Positions 1 through 8,859 are shown, numbered from the stretch's first letter. The stretch is 64,000 nucleotides of DNA from Streptomyces dysideae (GCF_001514305.1 NZ_KQ949077.1:134641-198640); one strand, 5' to 3'. The notes: a model not told the origin generated them from the sequence alone. Translations and numbers: made by a program.

Positions 1-404
1 AACTCGTGCCGGAGCTGACCTGTGTGGAGAACGTCGCCCTGCCGCTGCGGCTCAACGGGACGAGCCGCAAGGAGGCCGAGCGGACCGCGCTGACCTGGAT
101 GGAGCGGCTGGAGGTCGACGACCTGCGCAAGAAGCGGCCCGGTGAGGTCTCCGGCGGTCAGGGGCAGCGCGTCGCCGTGGCCCGTGCGCTGGTCACCAGC
201 CCGCGCATGCTGTTCGCCGACGAGCCGACCGGCGCGCTCGACTCCCTCAACGGCGAGCGGGTGATGGAGCTGCTCACCGATGCCGCCCGGTCCACCAACG
301 CGGCCGTCGTGCTGGTCACGCACGAGGCGCGGGTCGCTGCGTACTCCGACCGCGAGATCGTCGTACGGGACGGCAAGTCCCGGGACATGGAGCGCGTCGT
401 ATGA
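1..404 (+). CDS. ABC transporter ATP-binding protein, 3' part
   Basis: This is the C-terminal part of an ABC ATPase. The gene enters from the left edge of the window; the frame is open from position 3, so the GTG at 6 is probably an internal codon. About 132 residues are visible. They include the signature SGGQGQRVAVARAL, the Walker B strand with the D-loop (MLFADEPTGALDS) and the H-switch histidine (VLVTHEARV). The Walker A motif lies outside the window. The stop overlaps the ATG of the FtsX-type permease (ATGA at 401-404), so the two form a translationally coupled MacB- or BceA-like exporter. The substrate cannot be told from the sequence. Confidence 0.93.
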   Translation, partial: LVPELTCVENVALPLRLNGTSRKEAERTALTWMERLEVDDLRKKRPGEVSGGQGQRVAVARALVTSPRMLFADEPTGALDSLNGERVMELLTDAARSTNAAVVLVTHEARVAAYSDREIVVRDGKSRDMERVV

Positions 405-2737
405 GAGTGCGGCAGTGGGCCAAGGACTTGGCCATGGGGGTGCGGTTCGCCTTCGCGGGCGGACGGGAGGGCTGGGTCCGGGCCCTGCTGACGGCCGTCG
501 GCGTCGGGCTCGGGGTGGCACTGCTGCTGCTGACGACCGCGATACCCAACGTGCTGAACGCCCGGAGCGACCGGGGGAACGCGCGCACCGACATCACGTA
601 CAGCGGCACGCAGATACCGAAGGCCGCCAACACGCTGATCGTCGCGAACGTCGATACGACCTTCCGTGACCTGGACGTCCGCGGCCGGGAGCTGGAGATC
701 GAAGGGCCAAAGGCGCCGCTGCCGCCGGGCCTGGAGCGGTTCCCGGCGGTCGGCGAGATGGTGGTCTCGCCCGCGCTGAAGCGGCTGCTGGACTCGGACG
801 GGGGGAAGCTGCTGCGGGACCGGCTGCCGGACCGGATCGTCGGGACCATCGCGGACCAGGGGCTGATCGGCTCGGGCGAACTCGCCTTCTACCGCGGCGG
901 CGAGAACCTCGCGGCGCAGATCGACGGCTACCGGATCACCCGTATCGACCGGTACGGCGATCCGGAGGCGACCAGTGAGGGGTTCGACCCGGTCCTGATC
1001 CTGCTGATCCTCGTCGTCTTCGTGGCGCTGCTGATGCCGGTGGCCGTGTTCATCGCGGCGGCCGTGCGGTTCGGCGGCGAGCGGCGCGACCGGCGGCTCG
1101 CGGCGCTGCGGCTGGTCGGCTCCGACAGCCGGATGACCCGGCGGATCGCGGCCGGCGAGGCGCTCGCGGGCGCGCTGCTCGGGCTGGTCTTCGGCACCGT
1201 CTTCTTCCTGGTCGGCCGTCAGATCGCGGGCACCGTCCAGGTGTACCGGGTCAGCGTGTTCCCGAGCGATCTGAACCCCTCGCCCGCGCTGGCCCTGCTG
1301 GTCGGCGCCGCGGTGCCGGCGGCGGCCGTGCTGGTCACGCTGTTCGCGCTGCGCGGGGTGGTGATCGAGCCGCTCGGTGTGGTGCGTACGGCGAGGCCCT
1401 CGCGGCGCCGGCTGTGGTGGCGGCTGCTGCTGCCGCTGGCCGGGCTCGCGATGCTCTACACGATGATCGGGCAGGGCCGGGACAACGGCAACTTCAACCG
1501 GTACCTCGTCATCGGCGGCGTCCTGCTGTTGCTGGTCGGGGTGACCGCGCTGCTGCCGTGGATCGTCGAGGCGGTCGTCGCCCGGCTCGGGGCGGGCGGA
1601 CTGGCCTGGCAGCTGGCCGTGCGCAGGCTGCAGTTGAGCAGCGGTACGGCGGCCCGCATGGTCAACGGGGTCGCGGTGGCGGTGGCCGGGGCGATCGCGC
1701 TGCAGATGCTGTTCGCCGGCGTGGAGGGCGACTACACCGAGGACTCCGGGTTCGACGTCACGCGGGCGCAGATGCAGGTGTCCGTGCCGAGCGGTGTCGA
1801 ACTCGACGGCGCCGTCGAGAAGTTCCGGGACACCGACGGCGTCCGCGAGGTCTACGCGTACGCCGAGGGGTACCTGGGTGAGAGCCGCCGGGATCCGGAG
1901 CGCGGGTCCGAGTTCACCGTCGGCGACTGCGCGTCGCTGCGGCAGGTGGCCGACCTGCCCTCCTGTCGGGACGGCGACGTCTTCGTCGTACGGGGCGCGG
2001 AGCAGGACGAGGACACCGCGGTGCTGGCGAAGCAGCCGGGCCGGACGCTGTACCTCGACCCGACGTACGAGGGCGCGTTGCAGCGGAAGGAGGTCGCCTG
2101 GCCGGTGCCGCGGGATCTGAAGGAGGCCGGGACCCGCAAGGACCTGACCGGCTGGGAGCGGGGCGGTTTCCTGGTCACCCCGAAGGCGCTGACGGCCGAG
2201 GCCGCGACGGCCCTGGACGGACAGGTCTACATGTCCGTCGACGCGACCGTGCCCGACGTGCAGGACCTCGTCCGGAACACGGCGGCGTCCGTCGACTCCC
2301 TCACCTACCCCATGGCGCTGTACTCCACCTCGCAGACCGACCGCTTCGCCTCCATCCGCACCGGCCTGTTCGTCGGCGCCGCCTGTGTCCTGGCGCTGAT
2401 CGGCGCGAGCCTGCTGGTCTCCCAGCTGGAGCAGCTGCGCGAACGCAAGAAGCTGCTGTCGTCCCTGGTCGCCTTCGGCACCCGGCGCCGCACACTGAGC
2501 CTGTCGGTGCTGTGGCAGACGGCGATCCCGATCACCCTGGGGCTCCTGCTGGCCTCGGTGGTCGGCCTGACGCTGGGCACGGTCCTGCTGCGGATGACCG
2601 ACACGCCGGTACGCGTGGACTGGACGAGCGTCCTGTCGATGACCGGCGTCGCCGCCGGGGTGGTCCTCGTGGTGACCCTGCTCAGCCTGCCACCGCTGCT
2701 GCGGCTGATGCGGCCGGACGGGCTGCGCACGGAGTGA
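401..2737 (+). CDS. FtsX-like ABC transporter permease
   Basis: A 778-residue membrane permease, the partner of the upstream ATPase. An N-terminal transmembrane helix lies at about residues 22-45. A cluster of helices follows at about 195-360, with further helices around 370-440. A long extracytoplasmic domain covers about 440-640, and a C-terminal FtsX helix bundle about 650-770. This is the duplicated FtsX layout of large lipoprotein, peptide or antibiotic-type exporters. It starts at the ATG inside the ATPase stop codon. The role is likely export or cell-envelope stress related; the substrate is unknown. Confidence 0.9.
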   Translation: MRVRQWAKDLAMGVRFAFAGGREGWVRALLTAVGVGLGVALLLLTTAIPNVLNARSDRGNARTDITYSGTQIPKAANTLIVANVDTTFRDLDVRGRELEIEGPKAPLPPGLERFPAVGEMVVSPALKRLLDSDGGKLLRDRLPDRIVGTIADQGLIGSGELAFYRGGENLAAQIDGYRITRIDRYGDPEATSEGFDPVLILLILVVFVALLMPVAVFIAAAVRFGGERRDRRLAALRLVGSDSRMTRRIAAGEALAGALLGLVFGTVFFLVGRQIAGTVQVYRVSVFPSDLNPSPALALLVGAAVPAAAVLVTLFALRGVVIEPLGVVRTARPSRRRLWWRLLLPLAGLAMLYTMIGQGRDNGNFNRYLVIGGVLLLLVGVTALLPWIVEAVVARLGAGGLAWQLAVRRLQLSSGTAARMVNGVAVAVAGAIALQMLFAGVEGDYTEDSGFDVTRAQMQVSVPSGVELDGAVEKFRDTDGVREVYAYAEGYLGESRRDPERGSEFTVGDCASLRQVADLPSCRDGDVFVVRGAEQDEDTAVLAKQPGRTLYLDPTYEGALQRKEVAWPVPRDLKEAGTRKDLTGWERGGFLVTPKALTAEAATALDGQVYMSVDATVPDVQDLVRNTAASVDSLTYPMALYSTSQTDRFASIRTGLFVGAACVLALIGASLLVSQLEQLRERKKLLSSLVAFGTRRRTLSLSVLWQTAIPITLGLLLASVVGLTLGTVLLRMTDTPVRVDWTSVLSMTGVAAGVVLVVTLLSLPPLLRLMRPDGLRTE

Positions 2738-2770
2738 CGGCGACTGGTTGACGGCCGGAGAATGGTGGAC

Positions 2771-3304
2771 ATGTCCCTCGACTCCCTCAAGTCCTCCATA
2801 CCGGACTACGCCAAGGACCTGAAGCTCAACCTGGGCTCCGTCATCGGCAACTCCGGCCTGCCGGTCCAGCAGCTGTGGGGCACGGTGCTGGCGACCGCGA
2901 TCGCCTCGCGCTCCCCGATCGTGCTGCGCGAGCTGGCACCGGAGGCGAAGGAGAACCTGTCGCCGGAGGCGTACACGGCGGCGAAGTCCGCGGCCGCGGT
3001 GATGGCGGTGAACAACGTCTTCCACCGCACCCGGCATCTGCTCTCCGACCACGAGTACGGCACCCTGCGCGCGGGTCTCCGTATGCACGTCATCGGCAAC
3101 CCCGGTGTCGACAAGGCCGACTTCGAGCTGTGGTCGCTGGCCGTCTCCGCGATCAACGGCTGCGGGGTGTGCCTGGACTCGCACGAGCAGGTGCTCCGCA
3201 AGGCGGGCGTTGACCGCGAGGTCGTCCAGGAGGCGTTCAAGATCGCGTCTGTGATCCAGGCGGTCGGTGTGACCCTGGACGCGGAGGCCGTTCTCGCCGA
3301 GTAA
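2771..3304 (+). CDS. ahpD: Alkyl hydroperoxidase AhpD
   Basis: A 177-residue AhpD family protein. Family members are thiol-dependent peroxidases that also re-reduce AhpC through lipoyl adaptors. The redox-active CxxC with its neighbouring histidine is present ([11 protein letters not shown], about residues 129-139), in an all-helical protein of normal length. An ATG at 2762 is in frame, but the ribosome site GGAG (2757-2760) lies only one base before it and ten bases before the ATG at 2771, so 2771 is the better start. In related streptomycetes ahpD usually follows ahpC; here it directly follows an ABC permease and no ahpC is visible. Confidence 0.93.
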   Translation: MSLDSLKSSIPDYAKDLKLNLGSVIGNSGLPVQQLWGTVLATAIASRSPIVLRELAPEAKENLSPEAYTAAKSAAAVMAVNNVFHRTRHLLSDHEYGTLRAGLRMHVIGNPGVDKADFELWSLAVSAINGCGVCLDSHEQVLRKAGVDREVVQEAFKIASVIQAVGVTLDAEAVLAE

Positions 3305-3315
3305 CCGCGTTTACG

Positions 3316-3346
3316 GGGCCCTGCTCACCCTTGGTGGGCGGGGCCC
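3316..3346. terminator. Bidirectional hairpin between convergent ahpD and AI-2E gene
   Basis: GGGCCCTGCTCACC (3316-3329) pairs with GGTGGGCGGGGCCC (3333-3346), allowing two G-U pairs, around a three-base loop. It lies just after the ahpD stop and overlaps the stop codon of the opposing gene. It has no strong T-tract, as is usual in streptomycetes. Confidence 0.65.
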
Positions 3347-4716
3347 TCGGTGTTGCGGTGGGCGTCCCCGGGGGCTGCGCCCCCGGATCCCCCTTCGGCC
3401 TGAACGGCCTCGTCCGCAGTCGCCGGACGGGCTGCATGACGCTGACCGGCGCTTCGCAGCTGCTGTTCCTGCGAGTACCACCGCAGGTACCCGACCACCG
3501 TGTTCGACACCGCCACCAACGGCACCGCCACCACCGCACCGCCGATACCCGCCACCATGCCGCCCGCCGCGACCGACAGGACCACCGCCAGCGGGTGGAC
3601 GCGGACCGCGCGGCCGAGGATGAACGGCTGGAGGATGTGGCCCTCGATCTGCTGCACCGCCAGGACGACCACCAGGACCATGACCGCCGTGAAGACGCCC
3701 TGGGTGACCAGCGCGACCACCACCGCCAGCGCGCCCGACACCACCGCGCCGACGAGCGGGATGAAGGCGAACAGGAAGATGAAGACGGCGAGCGGGACGG
3801 CCATCGGAACGTCGAGGAAGTAGATGCCGAGGCCGATGAAGATGGCGTCGATCAGGGCGACCACCACCGTGCCGCGGACGTAGGCGGTGAGCGTGCGCCA
3901 GGCGCGCGGGCCCGCGCCGGCCACGCCGGGCCGGGCCGCCGCCGGGACCAGCTTCAGCGTCCACTCCCAGATGCGGCGGCCGTCGTAGAGCAGGAACAGG
4001 GTCGAGAACATCGTCAGGAGGATGCCGGTCAGGGCCTCCACGACGACGGTCACGCCCTCCAGGCCGGCCGAGGTGATCTGGTCGGTGTTCGCGCCGATCG
4101 CCTCGCGCAGGTTCTCGGCGATGTCGTTGATCTGCTTGTCGGTGACGTGGAACGGGCTGTTGAGCAGCCAGTTCCGCAGCTCGTCGATGCCGTCCTGGAC
4201 CTGGTCGGAGAGGTTGTCGATGTTCTCCATGACCTGCCAGGTCACGAACCAGCCGATCAGGCCCATCACGACGAAGCCGAGTATGGCCGTGAGCGCCGTG
4301 GCCAGGCCGCGCGGGAAGCCGTAGCGCATCAGCCGGGCGACGGTCGGCTGCAGGATCGCCGTGATGAGCAGTGCGGCCGCGAAGGCCAGCACCAGGAGCT
4401 GTACGGCGCTGATGACCCGCATCAGGACCCACACCGTGCCCGCCAGCACCAGCAGCCGCCAGCCGGCCTCGGCGGCCACCCGTACGCCCCAGGGCACCGC
4501 CTGCGCGGGGTCGGGGCGGGGTGACGGCACCGCGGGGGCGTAGTCGGGGGGCGGCGGAACCTGCTCGGTGGCGGGGGCCGGGGGCGGGGACGGGGCCGCC
4601 TGCCGGTCGGCCACGGCCTGCTCTCGGGCCACTTCCGCGCGGCGTTCGTTCAGCCGCTCGCTCATCTCGGTCAGTCCGGCGCCGATCCGGCCGAGCCACC
4701 CTGGCACTCGCGACAT
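3325..4716 (-). CDS. AI-2E family transporter (UPF0118)
   Basis: A 463-residue polytopic protein of the AI-2E exporter family (TqsA/PerM-like). The first ~70 residues are a charged, Pro-rich cytoplasmic stretch. Hydrophobic helices follow, then the amphipathic middle region, and then the family's C-terminal block with EGHILQPFILGRAV. The ATG at 4716 (MSRVPGW) is chosen because GAGAGGGA lies a few bases upstream; the longer open frame to 4806 has no such site. The C-terminal tail (about the last 45 residues) is low complexity and is partly encoded by a GC-rich palindrome (3368-3386), so it may be an extension. In this family members export signals or small solutes; the substrate here is unknown. 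Confidence 0.88.
   Translation of the reverse strand: MSRVPGWLGRIGAGLTEMSERLNERRAEVAREQAVADRQAAPSPPPAPATEQVPPPPDYAPAVPSPRPDPAQAVPWGVRVAAEAGWRLLVLAGTVWVLMRVISAVQLLVLAFAAALLITAILQPTVARLMRYGFPRGLATALTAILGFVVMGLIGWFVTWQVMENIDNLSDQVQDGIDELRNWLLNSPFHVTDKQINDIAENLREAIGANTDQITSAGLEGVTVVVEALTGILLTMFSTLFLLYDGRRIWEWTLKLVPAAARPGVAGAGPRAWRTLTAYVRGTVVVALIDAIFIGLGIYFLDVPMAVPLAVFIFLFAFIPLVGAVVSGALAVVVALVTQGVFTAVMVLVVVLAVQQIEGHILQPFILGRAVRVHPLAVVLSVAAGGMVAGIGGAVVAVPLVAVSNTVVGYLRWYSQEQQLRSAGQRHAARPATADEAVQAEGGSGGAAPGDAHRNTEGPAHQG
3368..3386. repeat. GC-rich palindromic repeat inside the AI-2E gene 3' end
   Basis: CCGGGGGC-TGC-GCCCCCGG is a perfect 8-bp inverted repeat. It looks like the short palindromic element that recurs between genes in Streptomyces genomes. 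Here it lies in the coding 3' end of the exporter. Confidence 0.5.
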
Positions 4717-4796
4717 GATCCGTCCCTCTCCCCCGTTCTTCCCCACCACTCCCCCCTGGAGCCGTGATGTCCCGACCGTACACGGAGGTGCGCGAA

Positions 4797-4826
4797 AGCC
4801 CCTCACCGAAAGGACGGTGAGGGGCT
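4797..4826 (-). terminator. Terminator of the transglycosylase-like gene
   Basis: AGCCCCTCACCG (4797-4808) and CGGTGAGGGGCT (4815-4826) form a perfect 12-bp stem with a six-base loop. On the minus strand a short TTT run follows it. It sits about 40 bases after the stop at 4868. Confidence 0.75.
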
Positions 4827-4867
4827 GCGCAGGGTTGAGCGGCGGCCCGGGGCCGCGGTCGGTCGGC

Positions 4868-5551
4868 TCAGTACCAGTTGTTGGCCTGCCAGAACGACCA
4901 GGCCTCGCACGGGGAGCCGTACCGGCTGTCCATGTAGTTCAGGCCCCACTTGATCTGGGTGGCGGGGTTGGTCCGCCAGTCGTCGCCCACGGACGACATC
5001 TTGGAACCGGGCAGGGCCTGGAAGAGGCCGTACGCGCCGGAGGAGGGGTTGACCGCCCGGTAGTTCCAGTCGGACTCGTGGTCCACGATGTTGCTGAAGC
5101 ACGTCCACTGGTCGCTCGGCACCATCTGCCGCGCCATCGACTGGATCTGCGCGATGGTGTACGAGCTCGCGACGGGGAAGTCGGAGGGGTCCTTGGCGGC
5201 CTTCGCCTTGGCCTCGGCTTCTGCCTTGGCCTTGCGTGCCGCCTCCTCGGCGGCTTCCTTCTTGTCGCGCGCGGTCTTGGCGGCCTCCTTGCGGGCCGCC
5301 TCCTCGGCGTCCTTCTTGGCGCTCGTGTCGGCGGCAATGGCCTGCACGTTGGCCTGAGCCGTCAGCGACGCGGTCTGCACCTGGGCCTGCTGGCCCGCGG
5401 GTATGTCCGCGAGGAGCGTCGAATCGGCTGCCGTCGCCTCGGCGTCGTTGTTCTGCGCGGTGCTGCCCGAGGCAACGCCGACGACGCTTCCGACAGCGGT
5501 GACCGCGGTGGCAGAGGCCACTGCGAATCCCCGGACCGAAATCGGACTCAC
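4868..5551 (-). CDS. Secreted transglycosylase-like (SLT fold) protein
   Basis: A 227-residue exported protein. It has an N-terminal signal sequence (VSPISVRGFAVASATAVTAV, then GSVVGVASGS). An Ala/Lys/Glu-rich stretch of about residues 60-115, probably helical or coiled coil, follows. The C-terminal domain (about 125-227) is of the lytic-transglycosylase/resuscitation-factor type: IVDHESDWNY with the likely catalytic Glu, AYGLFQALPG, and KWGLNYMDSRYGSP. The GTG at 5551 is preferred over the in-frame ATG at 5569, because GGAAGG lies seven bases before the GTG. It probably cleaves or remodels peptidoglycan outside the membrane. A 5' region of nearly 400 bases with strong hairpins precedes it. 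Confidence 0.85.
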   Translation of the reverse strand: MSPISVRGFAVASATAVTAVGSVVGVASGSTAQNNDAEATAADSTLLADIPAGQQAQVQTASLTAQANVQAIAADTSAKKDAEEAARKEAAKTARDKKEAAEEAARKAKAEAEAKAKAAKDPSDFPVASSYTIAQIQSMARQMVPSDQWTCFSNIVDHESDWNYRAVNPSSGAYGLFQALPGSKMSSVGDDWRTNPATQIKWGLNYMDSRYGSPCEAWSFWQANNWY

Positions 5552-5833
5552 ACGGTTTCCTTCCAGCATCGCCCGCTTCGGTGACCCTGGCGGACGCAAT
5601 CGTGCCCCTGGCGCTGGCCTCCCAACTGCGGGGTCACGGGAGGCACGGACCCGGTGGGCAACTCCCCCAAGGGGAGCGCCGCGTGAAGCTCGGGCGGCAT
5701 ACGACGACGCTGTGGAGTTGGCTGTGGTGTTGCTGTGGTGCCGTACCGCTGGGGGTACAGGTGTGTCGTATGCGGGGCCTGACAGGAGTGAGACTCTGCC
5801 GTAACCGGACGCCGCAAGGCAATTCCGAGTTGC

Positions 5834-5849
5834 GTGTGAAAGCTCACAC
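5834..5849. promoter_or_regulatory. Perfect 16-bp palindrome, possible operator
   Basis: GTGTGA-AAGC-TCACAC is a perfect inverted repeat with a four-base spacer, between the phoH terminator and the transglycosylase-like gene. Its arms resemble Crp-type half sites (TGTGA/TCACA), but the spacing is four bases instead of six. The binding protein is therefore uncertain. Confidence 0.45.
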
Positions 5850-5891
5850 CTCGTTTGCCTCAGGGGATTCTCGGAAAGCCGCACACGCCAA

Positions 5892-5932
5892 GGCGCCGCC
5901 CGGCTAGGCTCTTGGCCTTTCCGGACGGCGCC
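5892..5932 (-). terminator. phoH terminator
   Basis: GGCGCCGCCCGG (5892-5903) pairs with CCGGACGGCGCC (5921-5932) with one G-U pair, about 20 bases downstream of the phoH stop. Confidence 0.65.
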
Positions 5933-5949
5933 AACTGACCTCAGATCAC

Positions 5950-7275
5950 TCAGACATGGCCATCTTCGAGCATTTCGGTCACAAGCGCCGCGATCTGGGA
6001 CCTCTCGGACCTCGTCAGCGTGACGTGGGCGAAGAGCGGATGCCCCTTCAGCTTCTCGACGACGGCGACCACACCGTCGTAGCGCCCGACTCGCAGATTG
6101 TCCCGCTGGGCGACGTCATGAGTGAGAACCACCCGCGAATTCGCCCCGATTCGGGACAGAACCGTAAGAAGTACGTTCCTCTCCAGCGACTGCGCCTCGT
6201 CCACGATCACGAACGCGTCGTGCAGCGAGCGCCCGCGGATGTGGGTGAGCGGCAGGACCTCGAGCATCCCGCGCGCGGTGACCTCCTCGATGACCTCGCG
6301 GCTGGTGACCGCGGACAGCGTGTCGAAGACCGCCTGCGCCCAGGGGCTCATCTTCTCGGCCTCGGAGCCGGGCAGATAGCCGAGCTCCTGCCCGCCCACC
6401 GCGTACAGCGGCCGGAAGACCATCACCTTCTGGTGCTGACGGCGTTCGAGAACCGCCTCCAGACCCGCGCACAGCGCGAGCGCCGACTTGCCGGTGCCGG
6501 CCCGGCCGCCCATGGACACGATGCCCACGTCCGGGTCGAGGAGCAGATCGAGCGCGATGCGCTGCTCGGCACTCCGGCCCTTGATGCCGAACGCCTCCCG
6601 GTCGCCGCGCACGAGACGGACGTTGCCCTCGGGCGTGACCCGGCCGAGCGCGTTGCCCCGCTCGGACAGGATGGTCAGTCCGGTGTGCACGGGCAGCTCG
6701 GCGGCCTCGGGCACATAGGCGTGCCCCTCCTCGAAGAGGATGTCCACCTGCTCGCCGGGCAGGGTCAGTTCGGACATTCCGGTCCAGCCGGAGGAGTCCG
6801 TGATGGCGAGCTCGGCGCGGTACTCCTCGGCGAGGAGACCGACCGACGATGCCTTGATCCTGAGCGGGAGGTCCTTCGACACGACCGTGACGTCGAACCC
6901 CTCGGCCTGCAGATTGCGGGCCACCGCGAGGATGCGGGAGTCGTTGTCCCCCAGGCGGTAGCCGCTGGGCAGCACGCTGGGGTCCGAGTGATTGAGCTCG
7001 ACACGGATCGTGCCGCCGAGTTCCCCGATCGGAATGGGGGCGTCGAGGCGGCCGTACCGGACGCGGTAGTCGTCGAGCAGGCGCAGGGCCTGCCGGGCGA
7101 AGTAGCCGAGTTCGGGATGGTGCCGCTTGGCCTCCAGCTCGGTGACCACAACGATCGGGAGCACGACTTCATGCTCGTCGAAGCGGTTCATTGCGTGCGG
7201 GTCGGCCAGCAGGACGCTGGTGTCGAGAACGTAGGTGCGCCGGTCTGGCTTGTGGCGCTTTGTGCTGGTCACCAC
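5950..7275 (-). CDS. PhoH family protein with N-terminal PIN domain
   Basis: A 441-residue protein that joins a PIN ribonuclease-type domain (about residues 12-150; acidic residues in [17 protein letters not shown] and LGDNDSRIL) to a PhoH ATPase domain (about 225-440). Walker A is GRAGTGKS at 257-264; Walker B is FVIVDEAQ. PhoH2-type PIN-PhoH proteins act as ATP-dependent RNA helicase/nucleases. It starts at GTG 7275, with a GAGGGGG stretch about eleven bases upstream. It is transcribed alone, with its own terminator downstream. Confidence 0.93.
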   Translation of the reverse strand: MVTSTKRHKPDRRTYVLDTSVLLADPHAMNRFDEHEVVLPIVVVTELEAKRHHPELGYFARQALRLLDDYRVRYGRLDAPIPIGELGGTIRVELNHSDPSVLPSGYRLGDNDSRILAVARNLQAEGFDVTVVSKDLPLRIKASSVGLLAEEYRAELAITDSSGWTGMSELTLPGEQVDILFEEGHAYVPEAAELPVHTGLTILSERGNALGRVTPEGNVRLVRGDREAFGIKGRSAEQRIALDLLLDPDVGIVSMGGRAGTGKSALALCAGLEAVLERRQHQKVMVFRPLYAVGGQELGYLPGSEAEKMSPWAQAVFDTLSAVTSREVIEEVTARGMLEVLPLTHIRGRSLHDAFVIVDEAQSLERNVLLTVLSRIGANSRVVLTHDVAQRDNLRVGRYDGVVAVVEKLKGHPLFAHVTLTRSERSQIAALVTEMLEDGHV

Positions 7276-7583
7276 GGAAGGACGTACCCCCTCGGATGAG
7301 GTCGGGGAGCGACGGAGTGGAGCTGGACCGGAGTTCGGCGCCCTGCACGGGCCGAAAACCGGCCCTCCGCTGCGTCCGTGCTGACCGCACGATCGGGCTG
7401 GTGCAAAGGGCCTCCCGGGCGGACGGCCCCGTGCCGCCCGCTGAGATACGACACCCGTGGTTCGGGTGTCGACCTGCTTGGCTTATGCCCTCGAACATGC
7501 GATGCCATGCCAGCGCATATGACGGCGCGCTGATGAACTCCTTGTTACTTCCGTCCCGGGACGACCGCCGGACAGGCGCGTGG
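7276..7583. other. Intergenic region between phoH and uppS
   Basis: 308 bases without a supported gene. It holds two perfect small hairpins: CGGGCGG/CCGCCCG (7416-7440) and GACACCCG-TGGTT-CGGGTGTC (7450-7470). It must contain the phoH promoter and the end of the uppS transcript. I see no clear -35/-10 pair. Confidence 0.5.
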
Positions 7584-8357
7584 TCAGCCGCCGTAACGCC
7601 GGTGGCGCGCGGCGTAGTCGCGCAGGGCGCGCAGGAAGTCGACCTTGCGGAAGGCCGGCCAGAAGACGTCACAGAAGTAGTACTCGGAATGGGCCGTCTG
7701 CCAGAGCATGAAGCCGGACAGCCGCTGCTCGCCGCTGGTGCGGATCACCAGGTCGGGGTCGGGCTGGTCACCGGTGTAGAGGTGACGGCCGATCATGTCG
7801 ATGTCGACGGCCTCGGCGAGCTCGTCCATCGAGGTGCCCTTGTCCTGCGCGTCGAGGAGCATCGAGCGGACCGCGTCGGCGATCTCCTGACGGCCGCCGT
7901 AGCCGATGGCGACGTTGACGACTATCCCGTCGACGTGCGCGGTGGTCTCCTCGGCCTCCTTCAGCGCATTCTGCATCGGGGAGGGCAGCAGGTCGGGGGT
8001 GCCGACGTGGTGGACCCGCCAGCGGCCGTCGGTGGCGAGGGTGCGCACGACGTCCTCGATGATCCCGAGGAGGGGGCCCAGCTCGTCCTGGGGGCGGTCG
8101 AAGTTGTCCGTCGACAGCAGCCAGAGGGTGACGACCTCGACGTCCGTCTCGGAGCACCAGCCGAGGAACTCCTCGATCTTCTCCGCGCCGGCCCGGTGAC
8201 CGTGCACGGTGCTGGAACCCGCGGCCTTCGCCCAGCGCCGGTTGCCGTCCATGATGACGCCGATGTGCTTGGGCACCTGAGCGTGGTCCAGGTGGCCTTC
8301 CACCCGGCGTGCGTACAGCCTGACCAACAGGCCGCGCAGCATGTCGCGCAGGTTCAC
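7584..8357 (-). CDS. uppS: Isoprenyl transferase (undecaprenyl diphosphate synthase)
   Basis: A 257-residue cis-prenyltransferase that condenses isopentenyl diphosphate onto allylic diphosphates to build the polyprenyl carrier for peptidoglycan. Family motifs: HIGVIMDGNRRWAK with the catalytic Asp (about 37-50), WLLSTDNFDRP, the central IGYGGRQEI, and the C-terminal DLVIRTSGEQRLSGF and DVFWPAF. The GTG at 8357 (VNLRDMLRGLL) is chosen because GGAGGGG lies eleven bases upstream; the open frame continues to 8438 without another site. A transcription terminator lies about 250 bases upstream on the same strand. Confidence 0.93.
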   Translation of the reverse strand: MNLRDMLRGLLVRLYARRVEGHLDHAQVPKHIGVIMDGNRRWAKAAGSSTVHGHRAGAEKIEEFLGWCSETDVEVVTLWLLSTDNFDRPQDELGPLLGIIEDVVRTLATDGRWRVHHVGTPDLLPSPMQNALKEAEETTAHVDGIVVNVAIGYGGRQEIADAVRSMLLDAQDKGTSMDELAEAVDIDMIGRHLYTGDQPDPDLVIRTSGEQRLSGFMLWQTAHSEYYFCDVFWPAFRKVDFLRALRDYAARHRRYGG

Positions 8358-8557
8358 GTGATTGTCAGCCCCTCCGTATACGGATGGACAGGCGCGGCCC
8401 GAACCCGGCGCTCGGCCGTGGGCGACCCCTGTCCGCATGGCGGTCCCCGCGGGGTCCGTATGGCGGTCCCCCGGAGGCGAAGCCTACCCCCGCGGTACCG
8501 AGGCGCCGCCAACGAGTGTCAGGCCCGGGTGAGGGGCCCTTGCACCACTCAAACCGG

Positions 8558-8605
8558 ACGGCAAAGAAAACGGCAAAGAAAACGGCAAAGAAAACGACAC
8601 AGAAA
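8558..8605. repeat. 12-bp tandem repeat, four units
   Basis: ACGGCAAAGAAA occurs three times in perfect tandem (8558-8593), followed by a degenerate fourth unit ACGACACAGAAA (8594-8605). On the minus strand this gives successive T-rich tracts directly behind the terminator hairpin. It is strikingly AT-rich for its surroundings. Confidence 0.8.
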
Positions 8606-8641
8606 AACGGGCCGGTCCGTGGGGGGGAGACGGACCGGCCC
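8603..8641 (-). terminator. Strong intrinsic terminator (minus strand)
   Basis: GGGCCGGTCCGT (8609-8620) pairs perfectly with ACGGACCGGCCC (8630-8641). On the minus strand the stem is followed by TTTTT (complement of 8603-8607). No protein gene ends immediately upstream, so it terminates either an unannotated minus-strand RNA or a fraction of uppS transcripts. Confidence 0.8.
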
Positions 8642-8859
8642 GAGGGGGGGTTTCCACCATAACCCTTCGTAAGTGCTCCTGCGTACAGCGGCGCGCCATG
8701 ACTACTCTCCGAAACCGGCCGACGACGGGCCGGTGGCCGCAGAGGGCCCTTTTCGGGGTGCCGCATGGCCGGATCGCGGCGTATTCCCTGGGCAAACGGG
8801 TGGGATGCGGAGAGATCCGGAGGGTTTGCCGGATCTTGGGACCCGTTCGGCGTGTTGTC

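Larger units (their letters stand above)
5552..5949. other. Long intergenic leader between the transglycosylase-like gene and phoH
   Basis: A gene-free 398-base interval. On the minus strand it holds the phoH terminator (5892-5932), a 16-bp palindrome (5834-5849), and several hairpins near the transglycosylase start, including CTCCCC-TT-GGGGGAG. Cell-wall hydrolase genes in streptomycetes often have long 5' leaders and some carry c-di-AMP riboswitches. I could not find the conserved ydaO core here, so I only call it a structured leader. Confidence 0.5.

Noticed and set aside
158..3184. 1008-codon open frame on the minus strand
   Set aside because: It lies antisense to the ABC ATPase, permease and ahpD genes and is a GC-rich shadow with Arg/Gln/Asp/His-rich composition and no motif.
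5552..5900. c-di-AMP (ydaO) riboswitch upstream of the transglycosylase-like gene
   Set aside because: Such riboswitches are known before cell-wall hydrolase genes in Streptomyces, but I could not find the conserved core (for example the CCGAATCCG or AGCTAACC elements). I report only a structured leader.
5956..7299. 447-codon open frame on the plus strand
   Set aside because: Antisense to phoH, whose motifs are unmistakable.
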